Position numbers and translations under genes: made by a program. Under the pieces are notes generated by a model, which was not told the origin of the DNA, did not search any database, and was given only the letters and a program-made list of their open reading frames with translations. From the NCBI GenBank assembly GCA_029777945.1, contig JAKORG010000045.1, positions 31,621 through 95,620 of the forward strand: a stretch of 64,000 nucleotides of DNA, written 5' to 3'. This document shows, piece after piece, positions 38,034-46,999 of this stretch (position 1 is its first letter; every line of letters starts with the position of its first letter). The stretch comes from Deltaproteobacteria bacterium (GTDB taxonomy: Bacteria; Desulfobacterota; Syntrophorhabdia; Syntrophorhabdales; Syntrophorhabdaceae).

Positions 38034-38812
38034 AACAGACCTTAATCCTCATATTAACCACAGCATTTTTTTACAGCATGTTCTGGAATATAAATATCAT
38101 AAATGTTCTGTTTATCCTTTTAGGTATAGGCCTTTCTCTGGCATTATACAGGATCCCGACGAATGTGCTTTTATCCTTGAAATATCCTTTAATTATAGCC
38201 CAGTTCGTTGTGACAACAATATTTTTAATATATCCCCATCTGGAGTGCAAAGAATACTTCTGCGAATTTATTGTTTTTATCTCATTTTACAGTATCCTTT
38301 TTTATCTTGTTTCGTTAAAAGAAAAAGAGAAGTCTCTATATAAAGAAGTCCTTGCCATATCTATTCTATTCTTTTCTGCATTCTTTAATCTCTTTATGGT
38401 AAATAAACCAGTTATTATCCTTTCTATTGGAATACCAATAGTTCTATTTCTTTTTATTATAGGCCACAACAAGGTGATTCCCTTTATCGCAAGCTATGTA
38501 TTAATCATTGCCATTGCCTTAATAATGAAAAATATACCCATTGTAGGTAAAGGATTTAATTTTAATAACGATATCCAGAGATATATACTCATACTAACAC
38601 CTCTTCTACTTTTTGTCTGGAGTTTTGTAGGCTTTGTAAAAGATACGGATGCGCCAAAGGTCATCTCATTTATGGTGTTTTTGTATATAATGCTGGACAT
38701 TTTTATTACAGTAAGTGTGAGATTTTCTTCAGGCATCCTCTATCAACCGTTAATGGCAATTTTGATGGTCTCTCCTGTTGCTGGTATAATGATGAAAAAG
38801 GGAAAGGGTTGA
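38030..38812 (+). CDS. Polytopic membrane protein in the FtsW position (no SEDS signature)
   Basis: A 260-residue very hydrophobic protein, about eight predicted helices, lying between murD and murG where ftsW normally sits. FtsW is about 370 residues with 10 helices, a large periplasmic loop and a near-C-terminal PFISYGGSS motif; this protein is about 110 residues shorter and has none of these. Weak echoes of SEDS helices can be imagined (LLGIGLSLALYRIP then LKYPLIIAQFV near the N-terminus; RFSSGILYQPLMAILMV near the end), so a degenerate FtsW is possible. Its ATGA and TTGA junctions with murD and murG show it is translated with the cell-wall genes. Confidence 0.72.
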   Translation: MKQTLILILTTAFFYSMFWNINIINVLFILLGIGLSLALYRIPTNVLLSLKYPLIIAQFVVTTIFLIYPHLECKEYFCEFIVFISFYSILFYLVSLKEKEKSLYKEVLAISILFFSAFFNLFMVNKPVIILSIGIPIVLFLFIIGHNKVIPFIASYVLIIAIALIMKNIPIVGKGFNFNNDIQRYILILTPLLLFVWSFVGFVKDTDAPKVISFMVFLYIMLDIFITVSVRFSSGILYQPLMAILMVSPVAGIMMKKGKG

Positions 38813-38814
38813 AT

Positions 38815-39885
38815 ATGAAACTGTTTATTGCTGCAGGTGGAACAGGTGGTCATGTATTCCCGGGCATTGCCGTGGCAGATAGGTTTACTGCCATAGGAGA
38901 GGATAATGTTGTTACATTCATTGGCACAAAGGGAGGCATCGAAAACAGGGTTGTGCCTGCCTCTGGATACAGACTCATACACGTTGAGGCGCGCCAGTTT
39001 TCAGGAAGAAATGTGCTATATAAATTTGTGACTGTGGCAGGGCTTATTAAAAGCATCCATGATTGTTTAAATATCATTAAAATGGAAAATCCCCATGCTA
39101 TTCTCGGTATGGGCGGTTTTGCCTCGGTTCCTATGGTGATTGCCGGTTTTCTTCATAAAACACCCATCTTTCTCCATGAGCAGAATGTCCAGCCTGGACT
39201 TGCCAATAGAATTCTGGCAAAATATGCAAAAAGTATTTTTATAAGCTTTGAGGAAACAAAACATTATCTCCCTAAAGCCCACACTATTTTGACAGGTAAT
39301 CCCATAAGGAGTTCATTAAAGGGAATAACAGAACATATTGAAAAGGATTATTTTGGGATATTTGTTTTTGGAGGTAGTAGAGGCGCAAGAAGCATAAACC
39401 AGGCATTAATAGACCTTCTTAATTATTTAGGCGAATACAAAGAAAAGATCGTTATCTTTCACCAGACCGGATTTGATGACTATGAGGGTGTGAAAGAGAT
39501 CTATAAAAATTCGGGCATTAGACATGAAGTATTCCCCTTCACTGATAACATGGCATACTATTATAGGAATGCCGATCTGGTCATATCGAGAAGTGGTGCC
39601 AGCACAATATTCGAACTTGCATATTTCAAAAAACCGGCAATCCTTATTCCCTATCCTTTTTCAGCAGGGCAGCATCAATGGAAAAATGCCCTGCAAGTGG
39701 AAAGGATTGGAGGTGGTCACATTATAGAAAATCAAGAGGCAAACGGTGAAAGACTCTTCTATGTCATAAAAAGACTTATAGATGAACCTGAACTTTTAAA
39801 ACAGATGGGCGAAAATATTGGAAAATTATATATAGATGATGCAGAAGGTTTAATCATTAAGGGGATATTAGATGGTATTTCATAA
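38815..39885 (+). CDS. murG: UDP-N-acetylglucosamine:lipid I N-acetylglucosaminyltransferase MurG
   Basis: A 356-residue GT28 glycosyltransferase that makes lipid II at the inner face of the membrane. AAGGTGGHVFPGIAVA is the N-terminal glycine-rich loop; GGFASVPMVIAG, HEQNVQPGLANRIL, VFGGSRGARSINQAL and ISRSGASTIFELAYFKKPAILIPYP follow. ATG 38815 fits the family start, and AAAGGG lies upstream. It overlaps murC by 14 bases. Confidence 0.98.
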   Translation: MKLFIAAGGTGGHVFPGIAVADRFTAIGEDNVVTFIGTKGGIENRVVPASGYRLIHVEARQFSGRNVLYKFVTVAGLIKSIHDCLNIIKMENPHAILGMGGFASVPMVIAGFLHKTPIFLHEQNVQPGLANRILAKYAKSIFISFEETKHYLPKAHTILTGNPIRSSLKGITEHIEKDYFGIFVFGGSRGARSINQALIDLLNYLGEYKEKIVIFHQTGFDDYEGVKEIYKNSGIRHEVFPFTDNMAYYYRNADLVISRSGASTIFELAYFKKPAILIPYPFSAGQHQWKNALQVERIGGGHIIENQEANGERLFYVIKRLIDEPELLKQMGENIGKLYIDDAEGLIIKGILDGIS

Positions 39886-41248
39886 GATAGAAAAAATACA
39901 TTTTGTAGGCATTGGTGGTATTGGCATGAGTGGTATTGCCGAGGTTTTACTTAATCTTGGCTTTACCATAACTGGTTCGGATATAAGAAAAAACGAGACA
40001 ACAGAAAGACTGGAGAAGCTTGGGGCAAGGATATATTACGGACACAGGGAGGAAAACGTCTTTGGGGCAGATGTGGTGGTCATATCTTCTGCAGTGAAGT
40101 TTGATAACCCTGAAGTCTTAAAGGCCAAGGAGCTTTTTATCCCCGTTATACAGAGGGCAGAAATGCTTGCCGAACTTATGAGGATGAAATACAGCATTGC
40201 CATTGCAGGGGCCCACGGCAAGACCACAACTACATCCCTTATTGCCACAATACTTGCCCATGCTGGTTTTGACCCTACCTGTGTAATCGGAGGAAAATTA
40301 AATAGCTTAGGCAGTAATGCAAAATTAGGGAGCAGCAAATATCTTGTTGCAGAGGCAGACGAAAGTGACGGTACATTTTTACTTTTATTTCCCACCATAG
40401 CCGTTGCCACAAACATCGATTTAGAACATCTTGATTTTTACAAAGACTTAAATGAAATAAAGGCTGCTTTTCTCACATTTCTCAATAAAGTGCCCTTTTA
40501 TGGCATGGATATCATCTGCATTGATAACCCCAACCTTCAGAGTCTTATACCTTATCTTAAAAGGAGATATGTCACATACGGACTTTCAAAACAGGCAGAC
40601 ATCAGGGCAACAGATATAAGAATAGAGGGATTCAAGACTATATGCAGGGTAATGTATAAGGATTCAGAACTTGGTGAATTGACCATGACAATCCCCGGTA
40701 TTCATAACATTGTAAACGGGCTGGCAGCTTGTGCCGTTGGTATTGAACTCGATATACCTTTTGAAAAGATCGCAGAGGCATTGAGTTCCTTTACAGGGAT
40801 TCAAAGAAGGCTCGAGGTTAAATGGGATGGCCATATCAAGCTAATCGATGACTACGGACACCATCCCACAGAGATAAAGGCCACATTACTTTCATTGAGA
40901 AATATGTGTAAGGGCAGGATTATTGTAATATTTCAACCGCACAGATACACGAGGACAAAGGCATTGATGGAAGAATTTGTTACGTCTTTCAACGAGGCAG
41001 ATGTCCTTTTGGTAACAGAGATATACCCTGCCTCAGAAGAACCAATTGAAGGAGTCTCTGGTGCTGTACTGGCAGAAAGAATAAAAACAAGCGGTCATAA
41101 GTCTGTTATTTACTGTTCCACAAAAGAAGATGTGGTAGAAAGGGTATTGGAAATTGCATCCCACGGTGATACGGTAGTTGTCTTAGGTGCAGGGGACATA
41201 AACAAAATATGTGATGTGCTTATAAAGAGATGGACTGGAAAGGAATAA
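39872..41248 (+). CDS. murC: UDP-N-acetylmuramate--L-alanine ligase MurC
   Basis: A 458-residue Mur ligase adding the first stem residue, L-Ala. Typical elements are HFVGIGGIGMSGIAEVL, AGAHGKTTTTSLIA, VAEADESDGTFL, IDLEHLDFY and DDYGHHPTEIKATL with FQPHRYTRTK. It lies in the conserved murG-murC-murB-ddl order and overlaps both neighbours. Confidence 0.98.
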   Translation: MVFHKIEKIHFVGIGGIGMSGIAEVLLNLGFTITGSDIRKNETTERLEKLGARIYYGHREENVFGADVVVISSAVKFDNPEVLKAKELFIPVIQRAEMLAELMRMKYSIAIAGAHGKTTTTSLIATILAHAGFDPTCVIGGKLNSLGSNAKLGSSKYLVAEADESDGTFLLLFPTIAVATNIDLEHLDFYKDLNEIKAAFLTFLNKVPFYGMDIICIDNPNLQSLIPYLKRRYVTYGLSKQADIRATDIRIEGFKTICRVMYKDSELGELTMTIPGIHNIVNGLAACAVGIELDIPFEKIAEALSSFTGIQRRLEVKWDGHIKLIDDYGHHPTEIKATLLSLRNMCKGRIIVIFQPHRYTRTKALMEEFVTSFNEADVLLVTEIYPASEEPIEGVSGAVLAERIKTSGHKSVIYCSTKEDVVERVLEIASHGDTVVVLGAGDINKICDVLIKRWTGKE

Positions 41249-42141
41249 GAGGAGAGGTTTTACAAAACGTATCCATGAAGAGATATACCTCCATGAAGGT
41301 GGGTGGGAATGTGAAATACATGATTTATCCCGTAGACAATGAAGATTTAATAGATATAGTGGCAAGACTTAACACGCAAGAGATAAAATACAGATTTTTA
41401 GGTAATGGCACAAATATTATCGTAAACGATGGGATTTTAGACGAGGCCATAATCAGGATTACAAAGATAAAGATGTTAAGGAAAAAAGAGGAAAATGGCC
41501 TGTATAAGGTTAAGGTATCAGGTGGAACATCCCTAAAGCACCTTATAAGGTATTGCGCAGAGCATGGGTTATCAGGTCTTGAAAGGCTCTATTGGATTCC
41601 AGGCACAGTAGGCGGTGGTCTTAAGATGAATGCCAGCAGTTTTGGCGCTACCATATCCGATTGTCTTGAATACGTGGAATTATTAAAGAACAATTACGGG
41701 GTTAAAGAGGTTCAAAAAAATGAGATGTTTTTTGGGTATAGGACATCATCTATTGGTAAATGCGATTGTGTGGTATCTGCTCAATTTGTCCTGAAAAAAA
41801 GGGATAAAAAAGAGATTTTAAAAGACATGGAATATGTCTTTAATGAGAGAAAAAAAAGACACCCCATGGAATATCCATCTTCAGGTTCAATATTCAAGTC
41901 TGTAAACAATGAGCCTGCATGGAAATTTATAGAAAAGGCAAATCTTAAGGGATTAAGGATAGGAGGGGCGTGTATTTCTGAAAAACACGGGAATTTTATA
42001 GTGAATATGGGAGATGCCCGTGCAAGGGACATAAAGGCACTCATAGAAAAGATTAAAAAGGAGGTCTTTGAATTATTTGGTGTTGAACTCGTCGAAGAGG
42101 TGGAACTCTGGGGATTTGAAGAAGAAAGGGAATCCATATGA
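41230..42141 (+). CDS. murB: UDP-N-acetylenolpyruvoylglucosamine reductase MurB
   Basis: A 303-residue FAD/NADPH enzyme that reduces the enolpyruvyl group to form UDP-MurNAc. RFLGNGTNIIVND binds FAD, WIPGTVGGGLKMNASSFG holds the substrate loop, and YPSSGSIFKSV provides the catalytic serine. The short form without the extra E. coli-type domain (type II) is the usual one when murB lies next to murC and ddl. It overlaps murC by 19 bases and ddl by ATGA. Confidence 0.97.
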   Translation: MDWKGIRGEVLQNVSMKRYTSMKVGGNVKYMIYPVDNEDLIDIVARLNTQEIKYRFLGNGTNIIVNDGILDEAIIRITKIKMLRKKEENGLYKVKVSGGTSLKHLIRYCAEHGLSGLERLYWIPGTVGGGLKMNASSFGATISDCLEYVELLKNNYGVKEVQKNEMFFGYRTSSIGKCDCVVSAQFVLKKRDKKEILKDMEYVFNERKKRHPMEYPSSGSIFKSVNNEPAWKFIEKANLKGLRIGGACISEKHGNFIVNMGDARARDIKALIEKIKKEVFELFGVELVEEVELWGFEEERESI

Positions 42142-43049
42142 AAGGCATAGAATGTTTTAGAGAAAAAAAGATAGGTGTCCTTATGGGTGGAAGATCCTCG
42201 GAGCGGGAAATATCTTTAAAAAGCGGTAAGGCAATTTTAGATAGCCTTGTTAGACAGGGTTTCAATGCAATTGGGATAGATGCAGATGAAAATCTCACAG
42301 AGACACTAAAAAGGGAAGCTATTGAAGTGGCATTTATTGCCCTACATGGAAAATGGGGAGAGGACGGAACCGTTCAGGGTCTCCTTGAAATATGCAATAT
42401 CCCTTATACAGGTTCAGGTGTGCTCGGCTCTGCCATTGCCATGGACAAGGCCATGATGAAGCACATCCTTTCAAGCGCAGATATTCCAACGCCACCATAC
42501 AGGATATTTAAAGACAACAATAATATAAAATTTCCACTGCCCTTTGTTATAAAACCAGCAAACGAAGGTTCTACAATAGGCATATCCATTGTTAAGAAAA
42601 AGGAACAGATTAAAGAGGCGATTTCCCATGCATACAAGTATGATAAAAAGGTTATAGTGGAAAAATACATTAACGGTCAGGAGATTACCGTAGGGATTAT
42701 TGATAATATGATGCTACCCATAGTGGAGGTTAGACCTAAAAAAGGGTTTTATGACTTTGAATCAAAGTATACCTCTGGGATGACAGAATATTTAGTGCCT
42801 GCAAAGATAAGCAAGTCTATTGAAAAAAAGGCTTATAAGATAGCCAGAAAGGTCTACGATCTTTTTGAGCTTTCAGGTTGTGCAAGGATAGATATGCTCA
42901 TAGATAGCGGTATTCCATACGTTATTGATATAAACACTTCCCCAGGTATGACGGAAACCTCCCTTGTGCCAAAGGCATGGGGGTATCTTGGTAAAACATT
43001 TGATGAGCTCATCGAAAAGATACTTATAGGGGCATCGTTAAAGATATGA
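42138..43049 (+). CDS. ddl: D-alanine--D-alanine ligase
   Basis: A 303-residue ATP-grasp ligase forming the D-Ala-D-Ala dipeptide used by MurF. MGGRSSEREISLKSG is the N-terminal signature; ALHGKWGEDGTVQGLLE, PFVIKPANEGSTIGI and DINTSPGMTETSLVPKA are diagnostic. The Ddl product supplies the neighbouring murF step, fitting the cluster. It is coupled by ATGA to ftsQ. Confidence 0.97.
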   Translation: MKGIECFREKKIGVLMGGRSSEREISLKSGKAILDSLVRQGFNAIGIDADENLTETLKREAIEVAFIALHGKWGEDGTVQGLLEICNIPYTGSGVLGSAIAMDKAMMKHILSSADIPTPPYRIFKDNNNIKFPLPFVIKPANEGSTIGISIVKKKEQIKEAISHAYKYDKKVIVEKYINGQEITVGIIDNMMLPIVEVRPKKGFYDFESKYTSGMTEYLVPAKISKSIEKKAYKIARKVYDLFELSGCARIDMLIDSGIPYVIDINTSPGMTETSLVPKAWGYLGKTFDELIEKILIGASLKI

Positions 43050-43747
43050 AAAGGATTTTATACATACTCTTCTTAGCGCCACTTTGCCTTTTATCAGTTT
43101 TGACAATAATGTATGTTTCGTCTAATAAAACACCATTTTTTACAATAAAGAATATAAAGATCAATGGCATTGAACAGCTGCAGGAAGTTGAAGTGATTAG
43201 GAGGGTTTCTCCTTTTATAAAAGAGACCATATTAAGTCTGGATGCCCAAAAAATAAGAAAATCTGTAATGTCTCATCCTTTTGTAAAGGATGTAAGGATA
43301 AAAACCGTTTTTCCTTTTTCCGTTGTTATCGATGTTGTGGAAAAGAAACCCTCTGCATTATGGATAGATGGAACTGGTTCTGTGATGGTAGTAGATGAAA
43401 ACGGTGAGCCCTTTAGGCCAATTGCACAAAACATGGCAAAGGATTTGTTCATTATAAATACAAAGGAAAAAAGGGATGTAAAGTGTGTATTTGAAGAGGT
43501 AAACTCGTGGATTAAGGAAGGTATCATAAAAAAAGAGCAGATTTCTGAGGTGGTGTATGCCAATGATAACATGACCCTATATGTTGCAAAAGAAGGTATT
43601 GAGGTAATTCTTGGAAAAGAGGGTCAGAAAAAAAGATTGAAAAGGGCGCTTATTGTCCTTGAAGATGCAAAAAAAAGGGGGCTTTTGATAAAGTGTATAG
43701 ATGCACGGTTTGAAAAAGGCGCCATCATCCAGGAAAGGCAGGTATGA
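43046..43747 (+). CDS. ftsQ: Cell division protein FtsQ (POTRA domain)
   Basis: A 233-residue bitopic division protein: one anchor helix (about 4-24), a POTRA domain (FFTIKNIKINGIEQLQEVEVIRRV, then SHPFVKDVRIKTVFPFSVVIDVVEKKPSALW), and the FtsQ beta domain. FtsQ recruits FtsL and FtsB to the septum. Position between ddl and ftsA supports the call. Retention of FtsQ and FtsL alongside the altered FtsI and FtsW slots is notable. Confidence 0.93.
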   Translation: MKRILYILFLAPLCLLSVLTIMYVSSNKTPFFTIKNIKINGIEQLQEVEVIRRVSPFIKETILSLDAQKIRKSVMSHPFVKDVRIKTVFPFSVVIDVVEKKPSALWIDGTGSVMVVDENGEPFRPIAQNMAKDLFIINTKEKRDVKCVFEEVNSWIKEGIIKKEQISEVVYANDNMTLYVAKEGIEVILGKEGQKKRLKRALIVLEDAKKRGLLIKCIDARFEKGAIIQERQV

Positions 43748-43750
43748 CAG

Positions 43751-44995
43751 ATGATAAAAGATGATGAACTCCTTGTAGGGCTTGACATTGGGACCACAAA
43801 GATATGCGTTGTGGTGGCAAAGGTCGTTGAAGGCAAGATAAGTATTATAGGTATAGGTTCCCATCCATCTACAGGTTTGAGAAAAGGTGTGGTGGTAAAT
43901 ATGGATAGCACTGTTAAATCCATTATGAAGGCCGTTGAAGAGGCAGAATTAATGGCAGGCGTGAAGATTGAAAGGTGTATTGCAGGCATCTCTGGAGACC
44001 ACATAAAAAGTTTTAACAGTAACGGTGTTGTGGCCATTAAAGACAAAGAAGTTAAGTTAGATGACGTAACAAGGGCAATAGATGCGGCAAAGGCAGTGGC
44101 AATACCAGCTGACAGGCAGATACTCCATGTAATACCCCAGGAATTTATCATTGATGACCAGGACGGCATCAGGGACCCTATTGGCATATCAGGTGTAAGG
44201 CTTGAGGTAAAGGTCCATATCATCACAGGCAGGATTTCATCTACCCAAAATATTATTAAATGCTGCAGACTTGCAGGGCTCACCGTGAATGACATTGTTC
44301 TTAGTCAACTCGCATCAGCTGAGGCAACCCTTTCTCCAGAAGAAAAAGAAATCGGTGCAGCAATCGTTGACATAGGTGGAGGTACAAGTGATATTGCCGT
44401 TTTTGCCAACGGAAGCATAAAGTACACATCTGTTATCCCCTTTGGTGGAAATAACATTACAAACGACATTGCCATAGGCCTTAAAACACCCCTTGAAGAG
44501 GCTGAAAAGATTAAGAAAAAATACGGATGTGCCTTTGCAGATTTGGTGGGTGATAATGAAACCATTGATGTGCCCAGTGTGGGTGGAAGAAAACCGAGAA
44601 CCATCAAGAGAAAGACCCTTGCAGACATCATAGAGCCAAGGGTAGAAGAGATCTGTATGATAATATACGAGGAAATAAAGAAATCAGGCGTAGAGAAACT
44701 CCTTGCCTCAGGGGTAATACTCACAGGCGGCTGTGCAAATTTAAGCGGAATGATCGAGATATCTGAAAATGTATTCAATATGCAGACAAGGATAGGCTCT
44801 CCAATGGGTGTGACAGGACTCGTAGATGTAGTAAATAATCCCATATATGCAACAGGTGTGGGACTTATAATTTACGGATTCAAAAATCAAAATACAATAA
44901 AATCTAAGTTTGATAAGGGCAAGGCTATAAAAAACATTTATTCCACGTCGAAGATAATCAAAAGGATGAAAGAATGGTTTAAAGAAATATTTTAA
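43751..44995 (+). CDS. ftsA: Cell division protein FtsA
   Basis: A 414-residue actin-like ATPase that tethers FtsZ to the membrane. LLVGLDIGTTKICVVVA is the phosphate-1 motif, VDIGGGTSDIAVF phosphate-2, and SGVILTGGCANLSGM the adenosine motif; the insertion 1C domain follows the first third. The C-terminus ends with an amphipathic membrane helix (IIKRMKEWFKEIF). It lies 12 bases before ftsZ. Confidence 0.97.
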   Translation: MIKDDELLVGLDIGTTKICVVVAKVVEGKISIIGIGSHPSTGLRKGVVVNMDSTVKSIMKAVEEAELMAGVKIERCIAGISGDHIKSFNSNGVVAIKDKEVKLDDVTRAIDAAKAVAIPADRQILHVIPQEFIIDDQDGIRDPIGISGVRLEVKVHIITGRISSTQNIIKCCRLAGLTVNDIVLSQLASAEATLSPEEKEIGAAIVDIGGGTSDIAVFANGSIKYTSVIPFGGNNITNDIAIGLKTPLEEAEKIKKKYGCAFADLVGDNETIDVPSVGGRKPRTIKRKTLADIIEPRVEEICMIIYEEIKKSGVEKLLASGVILTGGCANLSGMIEISENVFNMQTRIGSPMGVTGLVDVVNNPIYATGVGLIIYGFKNQNTIKSKFDKGKAIKNIYSTSKIIKRMKEWFKEIF

Positions 44996-45007
44996 GGAGG
45001 TAAGAGG

Positions 45008-46168
45008 ATGCCAAACACATTTTATATGGATGAAAGCAGTGGTTTTTCAGCAAAATTAAAGGTTGTCGGTGTTGGTGGAGGTGGGTGTAATGCCTTAAAC
45101 AATATGGTGGATGCAAACATTAAAGGTGTGGAATTTATTGCCGTCAATACCGATATCAAATCTCTGAATATGTGTAAGGCACCGATTAAAATACAGATAG
45201 GAAGTAAATTAACGAGCGGTCTTGGTGCAGGTGCAGACCCTGAGGTAGGAAAAAAGGCGGCCATGGAAGATGTGGAAAAGATAAAAGAGCATTTAAAAGG
45301 CGCCCATATGGTATTTATCACATGTGGACTCGGCGGCGGAACAGGCACAGGTGCGTCCCCGGTTATTGCAGAGATATCAAAAGAACTCGGTGCACTAACA
45401 GTAGCCATTGCCACAAAGCCTTTTGCCTTTGAAGGAAAAGACAGGATGAGACAGGCAGAGCAAGGGGTTGCCCAGCTTAAAACAAGGGTAGATTCATTAA
45501 TTACCATACCCAACCAGAGGCTCTTTTCAATCGGTGGTAAACACATGACCATTATAGAGGCATTTTTAAGGGCCGATGAAGTACTACTTAATGCAGTACA
45601 GAGTATCTCGGACCTTATCATAGGCTCAGGCCATGTTGTTGTTGATTTCGCGGATGTAAAGACCATTATGAGCGAAAGAGGCATGGCCATAATGGGTATT
45701 GGGGTTGCCTCAGGTGAAAATAGGGCAAAAGAGGCTGCATTGAAGGCGATTTCAAGCCCTCTCCTTGAAGATATCTCCATTCACGGTGCAAGGGGCGTTT
45801 TGATAAATGTAACAGGGGACAGAAACATGACACTCCACGAGGTGAATGAGGCATCAACCTTAATACAGGAACAGGTCCATGAGGATGCAAAGATCATATG
45901 GGGATTAGTATATGACGATAGCATGGACGGTTCTATGAGGATTACAGTTATTGCCACAGGTTTTGAAGAAAAGGTTGTAGTAGAAGAACCGGAGATTATA
46001 AAACCTGTAAGACAGACGGGAAGACTTTTTAAAGATTACGAGGAACCACCTTTTAAAAGAAAGAATATCACCATTGATTACAAAGAGATAAAAACAAAAA
46101 GCGATAATCTCGATATAGACGACGATAGATACGATGTCCCGACTTTTTTAAGAAAACAGGCAGATTAA
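45008..46168 (+). CDS. ftsZ: Cell division protein FtsZ
   Basis: A 386-residue tubulin-like GTPase that forms the division ring. VGVGGGGCNALNNM starts the nucleotide fold, G-box GGGTGTG is at 109-115, and ADVKTIMSERGMAIMGIG is in the core. A linker leads to the conserved tail DVPTFLRKQAD, which binds FtsA and other partners. GGAGG precedes ATG 45008. It is the last gene of the dcw operon; a PilZ-protein gene faces it after 20 bases. Confidence 0.99.
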   Translation: MPNTFYMDESSGFSAKLKVVGVGGGGCNALNNMVDANIKGVEFIAVNTDIKSLNMCKAPIKIQIGSKLTSGLGAGADPEVGKKAAMEDVEKIKEHLKGAHMVFITCGLGGGTGTGASPVIAEISKELGALTVAIATKPFAFEGKDRMRQAEQGVAQLKTRVDSLITIPNQRLFSIGGKHMTIIEAFLRADEVLLNAVQSISDLIIGSGHVVVDFADVKTIMSERGMAIMGIGVASGENRAKEAALKAISSPLLEDISIHGARGVLINVTGDRNMTLHEVNEASTLIQEQVHEDAKIIWGLVYDDSMDGSMRITVIATGFEEKVVVEEPEIIKPVRQTGRLFKDYEEPPFKRKNITIDYKEIKTKSDNLDIDDDRYDVPTFLRKQAD

Positions 46169-46188
46169 ATCGGATAAGGGTATGACTA

Positions 46189-46878
46189 TCAGGTATTAAA
46201 TAACTCTTTATAACGCATATGCCTCTGAATTTCTATAAGCTTTCTTGAAAAGATGTTTTGCACCTTCATGGTCATACCCAGAAACTCCAAGGCCATATAC
46301 TGGAGTGCTTGATGGAATCTGTAATCAGAGGGATACCATGTCCTTAAAACCTGTGCATCTAACTCATAAGGTTTTTTATCAATTAACAAAATAATTTTAA
46401 TAATATCTCCTGCTTTAAAATCAAAATCCCCATTATGGGAGACTTTTGCCCCACCAAGGGATATGTCAATAAGGTTTACCTTATTATTAAAAATATACAA
46501 CTCAAGGTCTGTTCTATGGGGTAGTTCAACGCGATAAAAACCCCTTAAATTGTATATTTCAGGATTCGTAACTTTTATGAGTCTAATGGCATGGGTTTTC
46601 CCCTGGGAAGTCAATTTGTATGTCTTTATAAATTCTTTTATCTGCGCCAAAACCCTTAATCTTGTTTTTCCCGTTTTTTCTTTAACAAGAAAGGTTACAA
46701 TTATATGCTCTCCTAACTTATCTTCTGTTATCTCTGGTTCTGTCTGGGCTATGATAATCTCTTTGTCTATTACATCATAGATAATGGAACCTCTTATTTC
46801 AGAAACATCTTCGCTATTACGGGAAGGCAAGATGATTTTAATATTCAGGCCCGGTTTTATAAGTTCCTTTTTTCCCAT
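46189..46878 (-). CDS. PilZ domain protein (YcgR-like, cyclic-di-GMP receptor)
   Basis: A 229-residue protein with an N-terminal YcgR-like barrel (about 1-100) and a C-terminal PilZ domain. The c-di-GMP motif is visible as RGFYR (RxxxR) followed by DISLGG (DxSxxG). YcgR-type proteins brake flagella or control surface functions when c-di-GMP is high. It is a single minus-strand gene at the end of the dcw operon; no flagellar genes are near. Confidence 0.87.
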   Translation of the reverse strand: MGKKELIKPGLNIKIILPSRNSEDVSEIRGSIIYDVIDKEIIIAQTEPEITEDKLGEHIIVTFLVKEKTGKTRLRVLAQIKEFIKTYKLTSQGKTHAIRLIKVTNPEIYNLRGFYRVELPHRTDLELYIFNNKVNLIDISLGGAKVSHNGDFDFKAGDIIKIILLIDKKPYELDAQVLRTWYPSDYRFHQALQYMALEFLGMTMKVQNIFSRKLIEIQRHMRYKELFNT

Positions 46879-46999
46879 GATTTAGATATATATTTTACTA
46901 TTTTTTAATGCCGTGAAAAGGTTTTTTTAAAAATTTTTTAAGTATAAACCTCTATCTTTTAAAAAAATATGGTGAAATATTCATTAAAAGCGGTAAAAT

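Noticed and set aside
38030..38812. FtsW hidden by a frameshift
   Set aside because: The slot is only 783 bases, too short for FtsW, and the other frames show no SEDS motifs.
45022..45780. 252-codon minus-strand ORF within ftsZ
   Set aside because: Antisense shadow with Ser/Pro-rich composition typical of reverse-complemented coding DNA.
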